Shown here one piece after another: positions 6,625 to 9,166 of a DNA stretch of 9,166 nucleotides. The notes below the pieces were generated by a model that was not told the DNA's origin, did no database searches, and was given only the letters and a program-made list of their open reading frames with translations. The position numbers and the translations under genes were made by a program. How positions within the stretch are numbered: the stretch's first letter is position 1; each line of letters opens with the position of its first letter. The stretch is from Acidimicrobiia bacterium (GTDB lineage: Bacteria > Actinomycetota > Acidimicrobiia > Spongiisociales > UBA5794): NCBI GenBank assembly GCA_013001485.1, contig JABDMN010000256.1, positions 1 to 9,166 of the forward strand, written 5' to 3'.

Positions 6625-6843
6625 GTGGGCGAGTACATAGACAAAGGCGCGATCAAGGTGATCGAGATCATTGGAGTTTCCGATGAGTCGTTCGAGGACG
6701 CCGTCAACCAGGCGGTCGCCAAAGCCTCCGAGACGATCAAGGGAATCACCGGCGTCGAGGTGGTGCAGCAGTCAGCCAAGGTGGCCGACGGGAAGATCAG
6801 CCAATACCGCGCCGACGTGAAGCTGGCGTTCGCCGTCAAGTGA
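6625..6843 (+). CDS. Dodecin family protein (calcium-dodecin/SecE2-like type)
   Basis: This is a 72-residue protein beginning at a GTG with a good ribosome-binding site. Dodecins form hollow 12-subunit spheres. The fold is visible as strand KVIEIIGVSDES (11-22), a long helix (FEDAVNQAVAKASETIKGI) and two strands (VEVVQQSAKVADGKI, QYRADVKLAFAVK). In flavin-storing dodecins a tryptophan follows the helix (as in LRWFEV). Here the matching segment is ITGVEVV with no Trp anywhere in the protein, so flavin stacking is not expected. The N-terminal VIEIIG and the overall pattern resemble Mycobacterium tuberculosis SecE2, described as a calcium-binding dodecin. It stands alone: divergent from a membrane protein and convergent with the DUF2383 gene. 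The fold is confident and the ligand is inferred. Confidence 0.92.
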   Translation: MGEYIDKGAIKVIEIIGVSDESFEDAVNQAVAKASETIKGITGVEVVQQSAKVADGKISQYRADVKLAFAVK

Positions 6844-6846
6844 CAC

Positions 6847-6877
6847 GACGGGTGAGGCGACCCTCGCCCCACCCGTC
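6847..6877. terminator. Strong hairpin between convergent dodecin and DUF2383 genes
   Basis: GACGGGTGAGGCGA (6847-6860) pairs with TCGCCCCACCCGTC (6864-6877) over 14 positions with a single A/C mismatch and a 3-base CCC loop. It starts 3 bases after the dodecin stop. No T-tract follows on either strand, so it would be a non-canonical terminator or an mRNA 3'-end stabiliser. Placed between converging genes, it could serve both. Confidence 0.6.
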
Positions 6878-6887
6878 TGCAACAGCC

Positions 6888-6911
6888 CGGCGGTTCTCCT
6901 GGTCACCGCCG
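6888..6911. terminator. Second, weaker hairpin downstream of the DUF2383 gene
   Basis: CGGCGGT (6888-6894) and ACCGCCG (6905-6911) form a 7-bp stem with a 10-base loop. It lies 13 bases past the DUF2383 stop on the minus strand, and no U-rich tail follows. It may act together with the stronger hairpin next to it. Confidence 0.35.
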
Positions 6912-6924
6912 ATCGACCGACCGG

Positions 6925-7446
6925 TCAACCAGGTCGGTGCTCCTCGTGGAGATCCCGGGCATGGGCCTCAACCAGTTCTTCGCGCCGCGCTTCGCGGCGG
7001 TGTTCGTGGAGCGCCTGGGCTTCCATGGCCAACAGCCTCTCGTCGAACGCCCTCATCGAGTCGAGCGCACGCAGGATGACGGCCCCGACCTCCTCATCCA
7101 CGTAGGCAAGGGCCCCTTCGAACCGTTCGACGGCTGCGTGCTCGCCTCGCATGCACTCAGCGAGAATCGCCGGATCGTCTGCTTCGAAGGCTGCCCGAAC
7201 ATCCATCCAGCCACGGTGGACCGTCCCGACAGTCGTTCCACCAGGAGGAGAGGTGTCCCCACGAGCCTCAACGAGAAGCCGCAGCTCCTCGGCACAGGTG
7301 ACCCGGCAGTGGGCCTGCCGAGCGAGGGCATCGCGAATGTCGATGTTGTGGACCCGGGCCGCCCCCGTTCGCAAGCCGGCTGCCGCGTCCTCGCAGACCG
7401 TGATCAGGTCACGGATTGCGATTGTCGAGGGATCACGTGTCTTCAT
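6925..7446 (-). CDS. DUF2383 / PA2169-family four-helix-bundle protein
   Basis: This 173-residue soluble protein is of the ferritin-like DUF2383 family, whose biochemical role is not established. Family features are the opening helix IAIRDLITVCEDAAAGLRTGA (9-29), the helix around LARQAHCRVTCAEELRLLVEARG, the hallmark GTVHRGWMDVRAAF (74-87) and ILAECMRGEHAAVERFEGAL (94-113). The C-terminus (144-173) extends beyond the core with a highly charged, histidine-rich helix (ALHEHRREARREELVEAHARDLHEEH). That could bind metal or form a coiled coil, but this is inference. The start at 7446 has an AGGAGG (7458-7463), whereas the longer frame to 7653 would run antisense into the pspC-like gene. Homologues are often seen in stress-response settings. 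Its divergent neighbour is an envelope-stress-like operon. Confidence 0.88.
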   Translation of the reverse strand: MKTRDPSTIAIRDLITVCEDAAAGLRTGAARVHNIDIRDALARQAHCRVTCAEELRLLVEARGDTSPPGGTTVGTVHRGWMDVRAAFEADDPAILAECMRGEHAAVERFEGALAYVDEEVGAVILRALDSMRAFDERLLAMEAQALHEHRREARREELVEAHARDLHEEHRPG

Positions 7447-7457
7447 GATGTCTTCTC

Positions 7458-7463
7458 CCTCCT
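7458..7463 (-). promoter_or_regulatory. Shine-Dalgarno of the DUF2383 gene
   Basis: AGGAGG on the minus strand lies 11 bases before the ATG at 7446, and the overlapping AGGGAG (7455-7460) lies 8 bases before it. Together they define this start rather than the longer open frame. Confidence 0.65.
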
Positions 7464-7520
7464 GTACGTCCAGGCTCGCAGGACACCACACGGCAGGACC
7501 GCCCCGCGGACCTTTGGCCC

Positions 7521-7548
7521 TTGCAGGGTCCATGCAGCCCGATAGTTT
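7521..7548 (+). promoter_or_regulatory. Promoter of the PspC/LiaF-like operon (leaderless)
   Basis: TTGCAG (7521-7526) and TAGTTT (7543-7548) form a -35/-10 pair with a 16-base spacer. The -10 ends 6 bases before the ATG, so transcription should start at or next to the A of the start codon. No Shine-Dalgarno is present. The direct repeat TGCAG (7522-7526, 7533-7537) and the inverted pair GGACC/GGTCC (7508-7512, 7527-7531) overlap the -35 and could be a regulator site. Confidence 0.55.
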
Positions 7549-7554
7549 CGCCCT

Positions 7555-7962
7555 ATGAGCACTGAGGAGGGACTCGGCACACCCGAGAAGGTCGAACTGA
7601 GGAGATCCCGCACCGACAAGGTGATCGGTGGCGTGGCAGGAGGACTCGGGCACTATCTGGGCATCGACCCGGTGGTAGTCCGAATCGGATTTGTGGTGCT
7701 GCTGTTCGCAGGCCCCGGATTCCTTCTATACATCCTGGCGTGGATCCTGATCCCGGAAGGGCGTGAAGGTGAGGTGACCGCCCGCACCGACATGGCCACG
7801 TCCATGGCGGCCCGCACGGTCGTCGGCGGTCTACTGATCGTTGCCGGGTCGTTCTGGCTGGTCAGCGTCCTGATCCCCTGGGACTGGTGGGACGAGGTGT
7901 CGGGACCTGCCGTTCTCATCGCCATCGGCGCCGGGGTCCTGGTCTACGGAGCACGACGATGA
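7555..7962 (+). CDS. PspC domain-containing membrane protein
   Basis: This 135-residue protein carries a PspC domain at about 15-68: LRRSRTDKVIGGVAGGLGHYLGIDPVVVRIGFVVLLFAGPGFLLYILAWILIPE. That block is near-diagnostic for the family and includes an amphipathic part and a membrane helix. Two further helices lie at about 86-106 (RTVVGGLLIVAGSFWLVSVLI) and 117-133. PspC proteins sense or respond to membrane and envelope stress. In actinobacteria they are often paired with LiaF-like proteins and a histidine kinase. The ATG has no Shine-Dalgarno and sits 6 bases after a -10 box, so it is probably read from a leaderless mRNA. Its stop overlaps the next start (ATGA). The domain call is firm, while the signal and partner are inferred. 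Confidence 0.95.
   Translation: MSTEEGLGTPEKVELRRSRTDKVIGGVAGGLGHYLGIDPVVVRIGFVVLLFAGPGFLLYILAWILIPEGREGEVTARTDMATSMAARTVVGGLLIVAGSFWLVSVLIPWDWWDEVSGPAVLIAIGAGVLVYGARR
7948..7951 (+). promoter_or_regulatory. Shine-Dalgarno of the LiaF-like gene
   Basis: GGAG lies 7 bases before the ATG at 7959, inside the end of the pspC-like gene. It supports this start over the longer open frame beginning at 7887. Confidence 0.5.
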
Positions 7963-8639
7963 CCGACGACCCGATCGCTACCACCGACCCGATAACGCTC
8001 GACGTCGAGCCGCGAGGGCCGTCTCCAGGTCAGATCGGGCTGGGGATCGTCCTGCTCGGGGTCGGTGTGATGTGGCTGCTCGTGGTGCTCGACATCCTCG
8101 ATGACGTGGCCTGGACCGCGGTCCTCGCCGGCGCCGTCATCGCGATCGGAGTGCTTCTCGTCGTGCTCGCACGCAGCGGTCCACATGGCGGGCTGATTGC
8201 CACAGGGTTTGCCATCACACTCTTGCTGGCGCTCGCCTTGACCGTTCAGGACATCGTCGACGTGCCGTTCTCTGGCGGCATCGGTGATGCCGACTACGGG
8301 CCGGCCGCAGTGGCAGACCTCGATTCGCCATACCGCCTGGCCATAGGCGACCTCACTGTCGATCTGCGGGGAGTCGACTTCGAGCCCGGCCTCACAGAGA
8401 TCGAGGCCACGGTCGCCATCGGGCACCTCGTTGTAGAGCTGCCCGAGGGAGTCGCCGTGGCAGTCGACATGTCGGTGGGCGCCGGGCAAGCCGTAGTCGA
8501 CACCGACACCGGCGCAGAACAGTCATTCGATGGACTGGACGTCGATGAGAACTACCAGGACTCCGGCTTCCAATCAGCAGAAGTACGAGTACGGATCCGG
8601 GCTGCCGTAGGGCTCGGTCAGGTGGAGGTGCGGAGATGA
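7959..8639 (+). CDS. LiaF-like transmembrane protein with toastrack-type C-terminal domain
   Basis: This 226-residue protein has three membrane helices in the N-terminal half, at about 27-45 (IGLGIVLLGVGVMWLLVVL), 50-70 and 77-97, followed by an extracytoplasmic or cytoplasmic beta-rich domain at 115-226. That domain has the repeated-strand character of LiaF/DUF2154 'cell wall-active antibiotic response' proteins (YRLAIGDLTVDLRGVDF, EATVAIGHLVVELPEGVAVAVDMSVGAGQAVV, RAAVGLGQVEVRR). In Firmicutes LiaF restrains the LiaRS stress system. Here its partners are PspC-like (upstream, 4-bp overlap) and a two-helix protein (downstream, 4-bp overlap). No response regulator or kinase is present in the window. 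Sidedness of the beta domain is not resolved. Confidence 0.82.
   Translation: MTDDPIATTDPITLDVEPRGPSPGQIGLGIVLLGVGVMWLLVVLDILDDVAWTAVLAGAVIAIGVLLVVLARSGPHGGLIATGFAITLLLALALTVQDIVDVPFSGGIGDADYGPAAVADLDSPYRLAIGDLTVDLRGVDFEPGLTEIEATVAIGHLVVELPEGVAVAVDMSVGAGQAVVDTDTGAEQSFDGLDVDENYQDSGFQSAEVRVRIRAAVGLGQVEVRR
8624..8628 (+). promoter_or_regulatory. Shine-Dalgarno of the two-helix protein gene
   Basis: GGAGG lies 7 bases before the ATG at 8636, within the end of the LiaF-like gene. This is good evidence that the 64-residue frame is translated. Confidence 0.6.
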
Positions 8640-8830
8640 AGCTCAACGCAAGCTCGCTGGTCTCCGGGATCGCGTTCATCGTCATCGGGATCGTCCTTCT
8701 CCTCGACGCTGTCGATGTGTGGGACATACGGCCCGCGCTGTTGTGGCCGGGACTGTTGATCACGATCGGCGTCGTCGTCGCGTTCAGCGGGCGCACCGTT
8801 GGCGGCGGCGACAACGACATCGTCCGCTGA
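8636..8830 (+). CDS. Small two-helix membrane protein (LiaI/DUF5668-like)
   Basis: This 64-residue protein has two hydrophobic segments, about 8-26 (LVSGIAFIVIGIVLLLDAV) and 33-51 (PALLWPGLLITIGVVVAFSG), joined by a short acidic turn (DVWD). A polar C-terminus ends GGGDNDIVR. The helix-turn-helix layout with 'WPGLLITIG' resembles the small DUF5668/LiaI-like membrane modules that accompany LiaF and PspC proteins. It is the third gene of the operon, coupled by ATGA to the LiaF-like gene and with its own ribosome-binding site. It probably associates with those two proteins in the membrane; this is inferred from context. Confidence 0.8.
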   Translation: MKLNASSLVSGIAFIVIGIVLLLDAVDVWDIRPALLWPGLLITIGVVVAFSGRTVGGGDNDIVR

Positions 8831-8851
8831 CGCCAGGAGCTGGGCCAGCGG

Positions 8852-8857
8852 TAGATT
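8852..8857 (+). promoter_or_regulatory. Putative -10 box before the M16 lipoprotein gene
   Basis: TAGATT (TAnnnT) ends 6 bases before the ATC at 8864, which is the geometry of TAGTTT and ATG at the pspC-like gene. No clear -35 is visible. A weak AGGAG at 8835-8839 is too far away to serve that start. Confidence 0.35.
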
Positions 8858-8863
8858 TGTCTC

Positions 8864-9166
8864 ATCGCACGTCGCCGCCCAGCCACTCTGATCGTCGCAA
8901 TCGCGTTGCTCGCCGGCGCTTGCACGGGCGGGTCCACCGAGTCCACGACGACGACCTCGACCACCACGACCAGCACGACGACGCCCTCGGCACCGACAAC
9001 GTCGATCGTCCAGACCCTGCGACCGGCCGTGGCGATGCCGGTCTTCGTCGACGACGACGAGCTGATCCCGACCGACGACGAGGTCGTCGTCGGGACCCTG
9101 GACAACGGTCTCACCTATTACATCCGTGAGAACGACGCCCCGGGTGGACGAGCCCAACTCCGGCTC
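8864..9166 (+). CDS. M16-family (insulinase-like) zinc peptidase lipoprotein, N-terminal part (cut by window edge)
   Basis: The frame reads through the window edge. It starts with a lipoprotein signal (ARRRPATLIVAIALLAGAC, cysteine codon at 8921-8923), then a Thr/Ser-rich linker (TGGSTESTTTTSTTTTSTTT), then an acidic stretch. The last part, GTLDNGLTYYIRENDAPGGRAQLRL, is the hallmark opening of M16 peptidases ('LDNGLxYYxREN...GRAxLRL'). The zinc motif HxxEH expected further on is beyond the window. It should be an extracytoplasmic, lipid-anchored metallopeptidase. There is no ATG, GTG or TTG between the in-frame stop TAG (8852-8854) and the middle of the signal peptide. The start used here is the ATC at 8864, which gives a well-formed 19-residue signal. 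ATT at 8855 or CTG at 8888 are alternatives. Family is confident and start is uncertain. Confidence 0.82.
   Translation, partial: MARRRPATLIVAIALLAGACTGGSTESTTTTSTTTTSTTTPSAPTTSIVQTLRPAVAMPVFVDDDELIPTDDEVVVGTLDNGLTYYIRENDAPGGRAQLRL

Noticed and set aside
8930..9100. Repeated ACG/GAC triplets resembling a repeat array
   Set aside because: They are codon runs for the Thr-rich linker and acidic stretch of the M16 lipoprotein, not spaced repeats.
8719..9129. Plus-strand open frame of 136 codons overlapping the two-helix protein and M16 gene
   Set aside because: It is an Arg/His/Asp-rich shadow in a different frame. The other frames carry a coupled small gene and the M16 hallmark sequence.

Overview
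The window looks like chromosomal DNA of a high-GC actinobacterium. The evidence is GC-rich coding on both strands, a DrrA/DrrB-type ABC exporter, a PspC/LiaF-like membrane cassette, and several genes that appear to be transcribed as leaderless mRNAs from TAnnnT -10 boxes. A deep lineage such as Acidimicrobiia is plausible, but no rRNA or other phylogenetic marker is present. There are no tRNA or rRNA genes, CRISPR arrays, insertion sequences or phage genes. Coding is almost continuous, and no gene-free stretch exceeds about 110 bases.

Bases 1-6539 are one leftward gene train. In transcription order it holds a four-helix membrane protein of unknown function, an FMN nitroreductase-family protein, dnaX, a YbaB/EbfC nucleoid protein, recR, a glycosyltransferase closely resembling animal GTDC1/QTMAN (tRNA-queuosine mannosyltransferase), a DrrA-type ABC ATPase, and the N-terminal part of its DrrB-type permease, which is cut by the window edge. 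dnaX-ybaB-recR is a widely conserved replication and recombination cluster. The glycosyltransferase start codon directly abuts the recR stop. The ABC pair is translationally coupled and is preceded by a large inverted repeat.

Bases 6540-7554 are a mixed-orientation region. A rightward dodecin of the type lacking the flavin-stacking Trp is divergent from the membrane gene. It converges on a leftward DUF2383 (PA2169-family) four-helix-bundle protein, and the space between them holds a strong hairpin. The DUF2383 gene is in turn divergent from the next operon.

Bases 7555-8830 are a rightward three-gene operon with two 4-bp ATGA overlaps: a PspC-domain protein, a LiaF-like protein with three membrane helices and a toastrack-type C-terminal domain, and a 64-residue two-helix protein. 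It looks like an envelope-stress cassette, but no regulator is visible in the window.

From about 8864 to the window end is the start of an M16-family (insulinase/pitrilysin-like) zinc peptidase made as a lipoprotein. Its reading frame has no ATG, GTG or TTG codon at a suitable position. The best start is an ATC codon six bases after a -10-like box, matching the geometry of the leaderless pspC-like gene.

The most interesting items are the QTMAN-like glycosyltransferase in the recR operon, the recurring leaderless promoter geometry, and the non-canonical start of the M16 lipoprotein.
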